Source of the DNA: Sporothrix humicola
Taxonomy: Eukaryota; Ascomycota; Sordariomycetes; Ophiostomatales; Ophiostomataceae
DNA: 64,000 nt
Assembly (NCBI GenBank): GCA_021396245.1
Contig: WNYE01000019.1
Coordinates: 402,716-466,715, forward strand
Direction: 5' to 3'
Shown here: positions 19,675 through 30,875 of the stretch, piece after piece
How positions within the stretch are numbered: the first letter of the stretch is position 1
Layout: each line of letters starts with the position of its first letter
Notes under the pieces: generated by a model
Told to the model about the DNA's origin: nothing
The model's database searches: none
Seen by the model: the letters and a program-made list of their open reading frames with translations, nothing else
Translations under genes and position numbers: made by a program

Positions 19675-22050
19675 TGAAGGTTGGTGGACGTAAGGGGTTC
19701 GTTCGAGGAGCAATTGGTATAGACAGAGTGGTGTTGAATTGAGATTTGGATTGAGGAATGTGTGTCGTTAATCTGGTCGACACAAATAGGGGCGGATATG
19801 GGTGTATTCGGCCCCGTGATGGGATGTCGTTGGGATAAGGAAGGTGCAATGGAATGCAAGGAATGGGATGGGATTGATATTAGAAAGAACGTGCAGAGCA
19901 CGCGTCGTTTCGAATAGGGACATTGCTACGCTGAAGGTTGTTGCCGTTTTGGGCCTGGAACAAAGCTGTTCGCTAGGCCTCTCCAGGCCTGAATCGCGCC
20001 AAGCTCAATTTCATGTGAAAACGGAAGGAGCCGCTGGCCTGGCCCGCTTTTTCTTCAGGAGCTGCCTTTCACGCGTGGCTTCCATGCTTCGAGAACATCA
20101 AAGACGGGATGAACTTGAACATTGTCGAGTATTTTCGAATACAATTATTATCACGGCTGTTCTACTTGTACGAGATATGAATGAGGCAACACAGAATGAA
20201 ATAGCAAGCTGACTGACGGCATGCTGTGCCATGTCCTTGTTTTCCGGTTGAGCTTGGGTCTGGCATTTTCAAGTTCCTTTCATATTGGTTTGTATCTTTA
20301 ATCTCTTTTAGACTTTTGAATGGTGTGTTTGAGTAAGAGTACGACATACACAATAGGCATCTGTTTCTTAAAGATGTGCTGATATCTTACCTCGTTGCGT
20401 GTTGACGTCATGCGGGTAGCATTGAGACAATTGAGTCTCCTAGAGCCATCAAGTCGTACTACTACTATTCACCTGCCTGCCCTGAGCCGAAATATAAGCC
20501 ACAGATACTCCGTAGATGTCGTCAACTGTAACGACAGTTTACGGAAATTGCCCTGCGCTGCCATAGTCGGGCGTCTGAAATGCATTTTCTCACAGGATGT
20601 CTATTTGGGGTCAATATCAAACACGCTGACAGACCTCACTGCTTCTTAGCAAACCACAAAAATTGCCCGACGGGGACATGGCATACGTGTTGATCGACAG
20701 TCATATCAGGCGGAGTGAAATTCAAGCGCGTGTTTGCCGTGGCACAAGACTAATATAAAAAGGACTCGAGGTTGCTGAATCCGGAGAACGGGGTCTCAAT
20801 ATATTCCGCCCTGCGTCGTCGCTTCCCTTTTAGCTTTTCGGACAATTGCCTTTTACGTCGCATTGGTTCCTGCCCTGGACGACATGTTTCGTGTTTCTGT
20901 GTGTATTTGCGCGCGGCTGGCTCCTTCCCATTAATTTCCATTGAATAATCGTAGGCACTCTTACACTCTTGACAGCCTGTTGTCGCTTGGCGCGTAAATT
21001 TTGGGTTAAAAATGGCAGCAACCAGAGGCTGAGCCAAGGCGGTGCGCAGCCTCAGCGCCTCCTGTGTGCACTTGCGCACCATTAAAACGAGCATTTTGAC
21101 CCCTCCCCTGTAGTCGACCCCTCACTGTATTCTCACTACTTTTGTCTTGTTGGCGCCGTCGAAAGCTAGTTACAGGGGCCGATCCTCCAGGGGTAAAGTG
21201 GCGACGAGACTTGTCACTGTCAGAATAGTATCTCGGGCAGGAATGATCGTGAGGCACAAGTTTGCTTGGTGACTTGGAAGGAGCCAAGCACTCCCATTTT
21301 CTTGATGGTAAGGAAGAACAGGACGTTGAGGAAGGGGAAAAGGGAAAGAGCCTGAAAGTATCACCAGGCATCAGAACAAGCCGTGAATTCTTTGTAAAGT
21401 GCAGGAACGACCAACATGCAGTCAGATACGAACAAAAAAGGTGGGCAGCGGCTTCCTCAACTTTCTGCAGCGTCTCCATGTTAAGCTTGGCGCCCTTTCC
21501 TTTTTCCTCCGCCAGATCCGTCGCGCACCTTCCCTGCCCAGCCCAGTCCGGGCCACGGCTTGCGGCTGGTCTCCTTCCTGGATGCCAAAGTCCAAGCCTC
21601 GCGATCGTATTTTGCGGTTCTCCTTTGCATCCTTCTTTTCTTCCTGATTCTTCCTCATTTCATGCCAACTCCGTCCAACGCATTCGTATTCATATATACT
21701 TATAAGTGCCCCTCTTCGTCGACTGCCTTTGTTCCCACTGCACCCCCTCACTTCCCCAACGACAAAGACGCGAGCGGCACATGCAACGAGCATCTTTTCG
21801 ACAGGCAGCTCTTGTCCGACAACCGAAAGCGTATCTTGCTTTGCGATTACGACGCATCTGACTCTGGGCTTTGAACGATCACCCCCTTCGTCGATCATAT
21901 AGCCCCATTCCCGCTCTTTTTATTCTTCTCGAACCGTGAATTGCAGCTGTCGCAGCTCTGCCGCGCCGTTTCACTTTACACCTAGACCATTCTCCTTTTT
22001 GCCCAGACGCCCAGACCTCTTAGAGAACAACGCCCTTTGATTCTTTCGCG
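19675..22050. other. Long intergenic region upstream of deacetylase and Nif1-like gene
   Basis: 2.4 kb divergent region. Left end: deacetylase promoter. Right end (about 21500-22050): CT-rich probable leader of the Nif1-like gene. Between them are no recognisable proteins, RNA genes or repeats. Confidence 0.5.
21781..21861 (+). promoter_or_regulatory. Upstream ORF (26 codons) before the Nif1-like gene
   Basis: ATG at 21781 reads 26 codons to a TGA, ending 189 nt before the main start. No other ATG occurs between them. It could tune translation if the transcript starts upstream; this is unproven. Confidence 0.3.
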
Positions 22051-24384
22051 ATGGGCCTCCGCGACCTATTAAAGAAAAAGGGCGGCAGCGACGACGAGGA
22101 CGAGCCCTCGATCACGATCTCGCCGCCCCAATCGTCGTCGCAGTACAACAACGGCCAGAGCGAGTTTGACCAGTTCCAGCAGCAGTACAACCAGCAATTC
22201 TCACAGTCCTCCGGTTCACAACAACCACAACGCCGGAAAACCCCACCTCCGCGCCCCGCGCCGCCCTCCCCGCTCGAGACCCCCGAGTTTACCTTTATTC
22301 GCTCCGACACGCTCTCCCAAGAAGTGATCCACCCGCCAGGCCGGGACGATTACGGAAGCGGCAACGACAATTCTTACCTACAAGCAGGAGGTGGCAACGA
22401 CGGTGGCCTGGCCAGCCCGGCGAGCCCGCAGAGCAACCGCCGCAGCTTCGACATGTTCCGCAAGTCGTCGCGCAGCGGGCGCAGCAGCCGCAGCGCGTCT
22501 GTGTCGTCTAGCATTGCCGGCGGCGCCGATGGCAGCAACGCCGCTGTTGAGTCCACGGCACGTCGCCTGTCGCAGCGCCTGCACCTAAGCCGGACACCCA
22601 GCACGAGCTCTCATGTGCCCGCCAACCTGCCCGAGATTGTCTTGCCAGAAGGCGAGGGCGAAGGTGGGAACTGGCCACAGGGCCACATGTCGTCGCTGTC
22701 GCTGTCGTCGCAGGGCTCGGCGTCTAGCTCCAAGGGAGAGCAGCCAACGTCTGCCCCCGTCCCAGGAGCACGCAACAGCAAGCCTGCCCCGGCCAACCCG
22801 GCCGTCGAGTCGCAGTGGGAGAAGCGCGCGACGATGCTGGCCATGGAGAACGACAAGGTGCAACAGCTTGTCAACAGCCGGCCAAGCACGCCGGAAGGGC
22901 GTTTGGGAGGAGGGACCGGCAATGGAGCCGTCAGTCCTGCCGGAAGCAGCCGCAGCCGCAGCAACAGCGCCGCCGTCTCTAGCAAAGAGCTCGATGCCAA
23001 CATCCAGGAAGCCATTCGGTTGCACGAGGAGGGCCAGCTCGAGCAGTCCACCCGCATGTTTGGCATCCTGGCCGACCCGCGGGGCTTCAACAACCCGCTG
23101 AGCCAGGTTCTGTATGGACTGGCGCTGCGACACGGCTGGGGCTGCGCGCCGGACACAGAAGCGGCCGTCAAGTACCTGTCGGCGGCAGCGTCCAATGCGG
23201 CGGCCGTTGAAGATATGGCGCTCAAGGCCGGCCTCAAAAAGGGCGGTGCAGCCAAGGGCGAGCTGGTGTTGGCCATCTTTGAGCTGGCCAACTGTTTCCG
23301 CAACGGCTGGGGCCTGGACCGGGACCCTCTGGCGGCAAAGCAATACTACGAGACAGCCGCTAACCTCGGCGACACTGGTGAGTTTACTGTGCTCTTTTGC
23401 CTCTGTTGTAAACTTTTACTGACGATATAGATGCCATGAACGAAGTGGCCTGGTGCTATCTCGAGGGTTTCGGCTGCAAGAAAGACAAGGTAAGCGTAAG
23501 CCCCTCAACAATTTTTTTTTCATTTTTTTTTTTTTTTTTCATCGTGATATATTGCCACCTCCTTGCATGTTCAATATCACATTGCATGTCGTATTCATGG
23601 ATCTCTTTCGTCTCCCTTGTCTCCTGCACTACTGTAGGTTGGCTCAGCTGTTCTGGTCTCCTTCGTCAACTCTTTGGGTTGGGCACCAACAACTGTCTGA
23701 GAGCATGGCAAATAAGAATCTCTCAGCCGTGGTCTCTTGACTGCTTTTCAGCACCGAAAACCCCCACACTAAGGAGCATTCCGAGAGACGAGGGAGAGGA
23801 AAGAGAGACATGCAAATTATGCAAAAGGCTAGCTGGATGCTCTGAGAGGCTGAAAATATGCATGCGTCTATGCATCTCCCTTGACCATTGTCACACTGAG
23901 GCTAATGCATGTTTTCCCCCTTTCTTACAGTTCTTGGCCTCCAAATACTACCGCCTGGCGGAGCAAAATGGCAACAAGACACTCGGCAACTCCTGGTAAG
24001 TTCTCTTCGTCCTCTCTCCAATCGTCGCATTCCTCTTCCTCTACCCCAGATCTTATTGGACCCGGCGTTTGAACACTCCCCCGCGGGGAATCCCTCTTCA
24101 CTGGCCGTCTGTCGCAGCTGTTTGGGCAGCGACGGCTTGATAGGCTGTGAGCGTGCAGCTGCCTGCAGGGGAACGAAGGAAGGGAGGGCAAAGCAACATG
24201 GTGACCGTCTGACCATTGGCAGCCATTTGAATTTGCTCGCCTCGTTTTCTTACGTTCTCTATCCCTCATTTCCACGCAGACCTACTCCGCACAAGTCCTT
24301 TCTCATATTTGAACATGGACTAACATGATACCTCACAGGATTTGGAAAGAAAAGTACGATCCCGACAAGCAGAAGAAGAAATAG
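22051..24384 (+). CDS. nif1: Sel1-repeat protein, Nif1/Dsf2-like
   Basis: Exons 22051-23377, 23431-23489, 23931-23995 and 24339-24384 encode 498 residues. The first 300 are Ser/Gln/Pro-rich and disordered, with a short start block MGLRDLLKKKGG. From about 315 there are Sel1-type helical repeats: EAIRLHEEGQLEQSTRMFGI, YGLALRHGWGCAPDTEAAVKYL, ELANCFRNGWGLDRDPLAAKQYYETAA, NEVAWCYLEGFGCKKDKFLASKYYRLAE. The end is a short basic tail. The closest remembered relatives are fission-yeast Nif1, a mitosis inhibitor, and budding-yeast Dsf2; function here is by analogy. The splice sites are GTGAGT/ATATAG, GTAAGC/TTACAG and GTAAGT/CTCACAG. Introns 2 and 3 are 441 and 343 nt, long for this window. Confidence 0.85.
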
Positions 24385-27284
24385 ACTGGTGGCTGGTCAC
24401 TTTTTCTTTTCTTCATGCGTTTATTACCCCTTTCAACAACATTACACTGTACTTTTATTATTTTTGGCTTATTCTTTTTTCTTCTTGCCTTTTGGAAACA
24501 GCATTTTTGTTATAGTTTTGTTTATCATTATCTGCTCCTTGTCTTTTGGATGGTTATACTCTTGCGTGACGTTGAACCGGCTTTTTCTTGGATACTCTTC
24601 TTATACTTTTCGTATGGATGGTGATTTGGAAACAAAATGTTGTTCATCTTTTGCTCGCTGTCATCTCATATTGAGAATATTATTGTCTGTAGACTGAACT
24701 GCAATAGTATACGGGGACTTCCTGAATCTCACTTGCAGGAGAGGATGAGGACTGTCTGCCTTTTTGCTGCAACAGATGCATTCACTGCGCCTCACATGAG
24801 CAATAGACTGTCCTGAAGGACGAAGCTGAAGAAGTAGTATGTCGTAGAGTCACTCTACATACTCCTTCGATTCCATCGTTTGTTTTCTAAGAAATGTATC
24901 TCGCTGCGATGTGGCTTGCCTGTCACACTCTCATTATTCACGGTGCACGGATCAAAGAGTATGAAAATCAAGTGAATAAAAGCTAAACTAAAGTGAGATA
25001 TGAGGAAATAAAGTCCATCAGTCATAAAAGCCTTAAATGTCATGATATCATCATCCAAAGGACGGGCTATTGGCGATGCAACCGAAAATAGAGAAAAAGA
25101 GGCTGACACTCTTGGTTCTTGCTCTCTCCTCTCCCATCCCGTGCTGCAGTTCTCGTCGTTCCCATCCCATTCCCATCCTCCGTCCCGACTCCCCCAAGGC
25201 GTATCTTCTCCCTTGCTCCCCAATTTTCCATGCAACCTTTTCCGCCAGTCCGTGCCATCACTTTTCCATTGTGATGTTCCAAAAAAAGATGCCCAAAAGC
25301 ATAAAACTCCGCGCTCGCTGATTCGATGTTATTTTTCGTAGTAGTTGTTTTTGTTTTGTTTTTTTCGTGCTGGGTATATCGATGTCGTTGTTCTCGTAGA
25401 AGACATAAAGAAAAAGAGAAGTCGTCTTGCGTTTTCCGTTCAACGCGCCGACAACATAAAGAGTGATTGTCGGTTTGGTGTTTGGCAGGTGTGTGTGCCA
25501 GTGTGTGTATTTCGAAAAAGATATTTGTCGAAAAGTTGGAATGTTGTCTTCTTCTTTGTGTTACAGCTCGCCGTAGGTCGCGTTGAGCTCTTCTTTTCCG
25601 AATTCTCAATCGTGCTTCCGCCACCTTTCGAGACTCGACCTTCCTGATTCCCCTTTCATCAGGGATCGTGAGGTTGCTCTTCATGGGGAAGGAAAGAGGT
25701 AAAGAAATGATGTAGCCAAAGGACTGCTGAGGCCGAACATAAAAAGAAAACGAGGTAAAAAAAAATCAAAGCAAACCATGAAAAAGCGAGTCCAATCTGG
25801 TCTAGGCGATTTTCCACGACCTCTCGCAAGACTGGCCGACCCTCCCAAAGTACATGATAAAAATAGTTAAATGATAAAACAGTAAAAATGGTGTTGAAGG
25901 TTGCATCGGATTGTGTTCTTTTGCAATGATCTTCGGAGAGAAACAAGAATCGTCATCCGTAAAAAAAACAAAGGAAAACAAGAACAAAAGAAAAAATCTC
26001 GTCAGGGCTGCGCAGTCCGCTTTTTTCCTGTCTTTGATAGAACAAATATAAGGAGCAGATGGCTAGACCATGAAAAGGGACAGAAAAAAGAACAGTGGAG
26101 GGAGGAGTAAGACCGAAGAAGAGAAGAGAAAGAGGTTGTGATAGAGAAAGAAACCTTGAGAAAATGAAGCAAGATCAGAGAAACGAAAGAAACAAAACCA
26201 GAGTCGCCGGCCGGATTTGTCTAAATCAGCCATCCCAAAGGGCCGAAATGCAGAGACAGGGCACAAGGCAAATGACCGCCTTTCCCAGTGCACCATTGCA
26301 AAACCACCCACCCAGTGAAAGAGAAATGCACAAACATAAGGGCGTTAAACATGAAACCGTGAGACGTCAGACGTTAGAAAACAAAAAGCAACAGTCTTTC
26401 ATAAAGGTCGAGGTTGAAAGCAGAAGCAAAAAGCAAAGGCAGGAAATCAAAGAAATCAAAACTGAACAAACACGCTCGCTGGCTTGGCTCGCTTGATAAC
26501 AGAAGGAGAAATTCAATGAAAAGGCAAAAAGCAGAAAAGCAAATGAAGAATGGAAAACGATAAAAGGGGAGATGAAAATGATGACAACCGCAGACGGACA
26601 GAAACAGGACTCAGACAAGTGGCGGTGGCCCTTCAAGTCGAAGTGAAGTGAAGTGGAGAACGAGGAAGAGGAAGAAGGAAATCATTGTGTCCTAGATTTG
26701 CAAGTTGAGTACTTTTCGGTGGCCAAAAAGTGCAAAACAAAACAAGAAAAGAGGAAACAACAAAAGAAATTCGGAAGCCGGCGGCTCGCAGAGCCCAAAA
26801 TGAGTGTCGGGTAACCCCGTTTGGATTGGGGTCTCGAAGTGATTCGAGAATGCAGAATAAAAAGCATGGCGCGTGAGCGCGTTGGTTTTGTTGGTTGCGT
26901 TCGGTTTTGCGAAGGCAATAAAAAGACAAAAACTCGCTGAAAAGCAAATCCGATGATAAAGCAAAAGTGAGAAAAAAACAACTGTCGCAGTTGGTGTGCG
27001 AAGATCGTGTAGCTGTTCGATGCCGTTGACTGTCATAATCCGAATGAGGAAGAGGGATGAAAAGCAAAACGCAAAATAAGAAAGCAGAAAAAATGCTCAA
27101 AAGCAAGTCGTAAAAGAGAAGAGAACCGGTCTTCTCTGAGCTGTTTGTGTCGTCGTTGCGGAAATCAAATCATGATCATGAAGAAAGTAAAGTCGTTTAA
27201 AAAATGCAAAAGCGCGTGCAGAAAACCCTCGCAGCGAAGAAGACGAAGAAAAAGAAGAAGCAAAAAGCAGCAGACGGCAGCAAG
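24385..27284. other. Intergenic between Nif1-like and bZIP genes (convergent)
   Basis: 2.9 kb between the 3' ends of two convergent genes. The part from 26000 to 27250 is strongly A/G-rich on the plus strand, so pyrimidine-rich in the sense of the bZIP transcript, and may include a long 3' untranslated region. Small open frames such as 25067-25684 (-) are Arg-rich and unrecognisable. No RNA gene seen. Confidence 0.45.
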
Positions 27285-29367
27285 TTACTGCTGGCCGTCA
27301 GCACGGGGAGATGCTGTGTTGACCTCAGAGACCATCTTGACAAAGGAGCGCACCACGTCGGTAGGGATCTGGTCCCACAACAGCGACCGCGTGTAAACCT
27401 CAGCCTTGCTGTTGCTGCGCATAGAAGCAAGAGCGTCAGCAAGGTTGCGGCGGCCCTGGTTGGTAGGAGTAGACGACGGAGCTGCGGCCGCAGTGTCGGG
27501 GAAGCTGGACACAACGCCGCTGTACTGCTCAGCACTCAGTGAGAAGATCTGCTCATTGGCCTGTTCCTCGGTGGGTTGCATGAGCTGGTCTGAGAGTTGG
27601 CCGAGCATGGATGGTTCAACGGTGGCCGGCTGGGCCCAGGCAGAAGCAGAGACAGATGGGACAGGAGCCGCGATATTGGCACTGACTGAGGACGAAGCAA
27701 TGACAGCAGGGGCCACAGCTGAACCGACATTCGGGGCGTTCTCGCCGGCATCCTTGAGAACGTTCTCCAGCAGCTCAGCGGAGGCGACGCGCATCTCATC
27801 CGAGACATGCGGAATGCTGGGCATCTGGCGGCTCGACATGACGAAGGCGCCAACAAGGAAGAGCATGAAGAGAAGGCCACCCTGGGTGCCCGACTTTTCG
27901 GTCGATGCCAGGACGGAGTTGACAGCCTCGGCGTCATTATTCGTCTTGGTCGGCTCGGGGTCGGCCTTGATCTCAATGACCTGCTGCTCAGGCTGCTGCG
28001 GCTGTCCAACGTTTGGCATGCCGGGGAACAAGTGCTCCCAAGAGTCGGTGGCGCCATCCATGGTGAGGCTCTCCATGTCGCCAAAGGGGCCCATGGTCGA
28101 AGCACTGGTGCCAGCACCAGTGTATCCTGACACATGAGAAGCCATGGAGTTGGTCGGAGCGACGGAGCCCTCAAGAACCTGAACATGATTGGAGAGGACG
28201 CTGATCTTCTTGCGCAGATCGGCAGTCTCGATGGTGTGCTGGCGGATCATCTCTTCCTTTTCCATGTTCATCGTGTCGACGTACTGGTTGAACCCTTGCT
28301 TCTCAATCTGAAGCTCAGAGATCTGAATGCGGAGTGAGTCGAGCTCGTGCTCCAGGTTGCTGATGTGGTTGGTGTAGTGCTTCTTCTCATCCTCGAGCCG
28401 TTCCGTGTGCATCTTCTTGCGCTGTCTGGAGTCCAGTCTGTGGAGTGTTAGTATATGACATGTAGAAGGGAATAGATGAGTATAAAAAGCAGAACGGGAT
28501 GATGACTTACGCTGCCTGTCTGTTGCGGAGGAGACGCTTCTGCTGCTTCAGCTCCTTAATCTCCTGCTCGTCCTTGGACTTTGAGATGAGAGAGTCGATG
28601 TTGCTCAGGTTGCGGTCAGACGGAATGTCGAAACGGGAGTTCTTCTTGCGGACGCCATCGCCACGGCGCATGTCGTTGAATGAGCGCATCGTCGGGCTCT
28701 GCGGCGGAATTCTCTTGACCATGGCCGACTGGGTGTCAACGCTGTCGTTGCTGGAGCTGACCTGCATGGGAACCGAGCCAGCCGAGGTGGTCACGACCAT
28801 GTTGGCTGCTGTGGGCACACCAGGCATGCCGTGAACCGTCTGGAACAGACCGGTACCCATGAACGGCGTCTGAATCGGACCACGCTGGAAGACAGATGCG
28901 GAGGGATCAAACTCAGCCGACAGGCCATCAAAATGAGCGACAGGAGTGGCGACACCCGAAGCAGCGCTTGTGCTTGCCGTCATGGGCCACGAACCGAGAC
29001 CCATGGCTTGATGCTGCTGCTGCTGCTGCTGCTGGTGCTGCTGAGCCACCTGCTGGTGGTCCATCCGCAGGAACGGGTTGTTGCCGGCCTCAAAGGGGTT
29101 GACGGACGGGACGGTCTGCATCTCAACGCGCGGCCAGTCCTCTTGCTTGGGCGAGAAGAAAGTGTTGTTGAGGGCAAAGGAATCTCTCCTGCTGTCGACC
29201 ATGGGCGGGGACATTTCGAGGCCGGAGTCGATGGCGTTGTGGTCCAGGACGGCGTCGTCAAGTATGCTGTCGTCTTCCTCGAAGTATTTTTGTGCAAGAT
29301 GACCGGATGTGTCGACTGACAGTTGACCTTGTCTGAATGTGGAATTCATAGGATATGACAAGACCAT
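27285..29367 (-). CDS. bZIP transcription factor with hydrophobic segment after the zipper
   Basis: Exons 28511-29367 and 27285-28437 (73-nt intron GTAAGT...CTCCACAG, which splits the basic region) give 669 residues. The N-terminal 265 residues are Ser/Gln-rich with a seven-Gln run. KRLLRNRQAALDSRQRKK (about 277-294) is a basic region resembling the animal CREB3/ATF6 type (RN..A..SR.RKK). A long coiled coil follows (about 298-376). Residues about 473-488 (LLFMLFLVGAFVM core) are hydrophobic, and about 180 mostly polar residues come after. This order suggests a factor that could be held in a membrane with its DNA-binding half in the cytosol; the span is short, so this is inference. I cannot assign a named fungal orthologue. 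A second ATG at 29349 is possible. The upstream region is unusual (see separate entry). Confidence 0.88.
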
Positions 29368-30875
29368 TTTTGGTCTGGCTGTGTGATGGGAGTGCGTGAG
29401 AGGAAAGATGCGGGAGTAAATAATGGTCGCCTAGTCTGCTAGTCTGGCGATGTCGAACAAGAAGCGGTCGGGAAAAGAAGGTGCCAAAAATAAAATGGAA
29501 CAAATGGGAAAAGAAGAGAAATGAAATGGCAATGAAAAGATTTCCGAATGCAGTATTTCGCAAGGAGAATAATAGAAATAGAACGACCGAGTGTGCGTCG
29601 GGCAAGAGGTCTATTGAGGTTTTGAGAGAAAGGTTCTGTCGAAAAAATCGGTGGTTAGTGCGGGCTTTGGGTGGCTGACAACAACGAGGGCTGAACGGGC
29701 CGGAAGGAAGCGGCGCTGTTTGATCAGTCGGTGTTTGTGGTGTATTTTTCTGTGTATCTTCTGCTTTTCTCTCTTTTTCTCTCTCTTGCTTGCTTCTTTT
29801 ATTTTTGGTAAAAGAACCTAGCAGGGGTTTGAACGGCAGGTGGAAGGGGCGAGTTTTGGCTGAGGGCGGTGGAGAAGAGGGTGTGAAGTGGGTGAGGAGG
29901 GGAGGATGAGGAGCAGATGGAGAGGGTGGAAAGAAAGAAGCAAGAAGGAAGAAAGACCGTGGTGGAAAATGGAATAGATGTTGCAAAAGAATAAAGTGCA
30001 CGATCAAAGACGAGGCAAGGGAGAATGCGATAGAGCGATACGTACAGAGAAAGCAAAAGAAAGAAAGAAAATATTGAAAGGATATATGGCACGAAATGGG
30101 TGTTGGATCGGAAGTTGTGAACCAAAGGGGATTTCAACAAGAGGACACGAATGGTGGGGAAGACGGGTGGGAGGGCGGCAGGGCCTTTTAAGAAGAGGGA
30201 GGACGAAGGAGGAAGAGGAGGAGACCAGAATAATAGAAGAGCAGGACAAGAGCACACAGGACGGTGAAAGGAGGATGCACGAGGAGGAGCAGGGTTGTGG
30301 GGGTGTGGGTGCGGGAGAGAAGGGTAGATGAAGTTTGTGGACGGCGTTGTGCAAAGAGGAGTTTGAGGGGAATTGTGCAGAAGGATGTCAGCAGTTTGGG
30401 GGGGACTTGATAACTTGGGACTTTGGGTTCAGCTGACAGAGGCTAGGGAACTGCGGCAGACGGCCGACGCCTTGGTGGTCTCGATCGTGCAGCAGCGGGA
30501 AGAGAGGGGGCAGATGTAGATAAAATAGAGGAGAATCGAGAGAAAATCGAGAGAAAACAACAAGATAGACGGAAAGGGAGAGAGTGATGAGGGACACCAA
30601 AGGGGAACGCCAAAATGGGAATTCCAGGTTGAAGATCTCGATAGAATCAGGGAAAGGACGGATCAAGGAAGCACTTACAAGACGGTAAAGTGGCGTGCGC
30701 GTGGGTGTTCTGCCGCGTATTCTTGAAAGGTGGGAGGAGGATGAAAAGCTTTCTGAGTATGCTGGGGGCTGGTGTTTATACTTGTACAGATGGAAGCGAG
30801 GGCGAGGACAATAGTTCGTGTGGAAACAAGGAAGATCGGTAAAGTATGTCGTATAAACCAAAGAAACCAGAAAAA
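29368..30875 (-). promoter_or_regulatory. ATG-free pyrimidine-rich probable 5' leader of the bZIP gene
   Basis: In the 1,508 nt directly upstream of the bZIP start I find no ATG on the sense strand (no CAT on the plus strand) but 28 on the opposite strand. The first sense-strand ATG is at 30878. The tract is C/T-rich in the sense direction. Possible leader introns exist: donor GTAAGT at 30678 and a strong 3' site (CACTAAC branch point, T-run, GACAG) ending at 29636. The simplest reading is a long scanned 5' untranslated region kept free of upstream starts. The transcript start is not known. Confidence 0.55.

Noticed and set aside
20395..20649. 84-codon plus-strand frame in the 19.7-22.0 kb gap
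   Set aside because: Short, no motif and codon use unlike the neighbouring genes.
23996..24338. Intronic snoRNA in the Nif1-like gene
   Set aside because: I looked for box C (RTGATGA) and D (CTGA) with terminal stems and for ACA ends, and found no convincing set.
25067..25684. 205-codon Arg-rich frame on the minus strand
   Set aside because: No recognisable motif; it lies in the intergenic region downstream of the bZIP gene.
29258..30861. Several 150-250-codon minus-strand frames in the bZIP leader
   Set aside because: None begins with ATG, as the sense strand here has no ATG at all; they are chance openings in pyrimidine-rich DNA.
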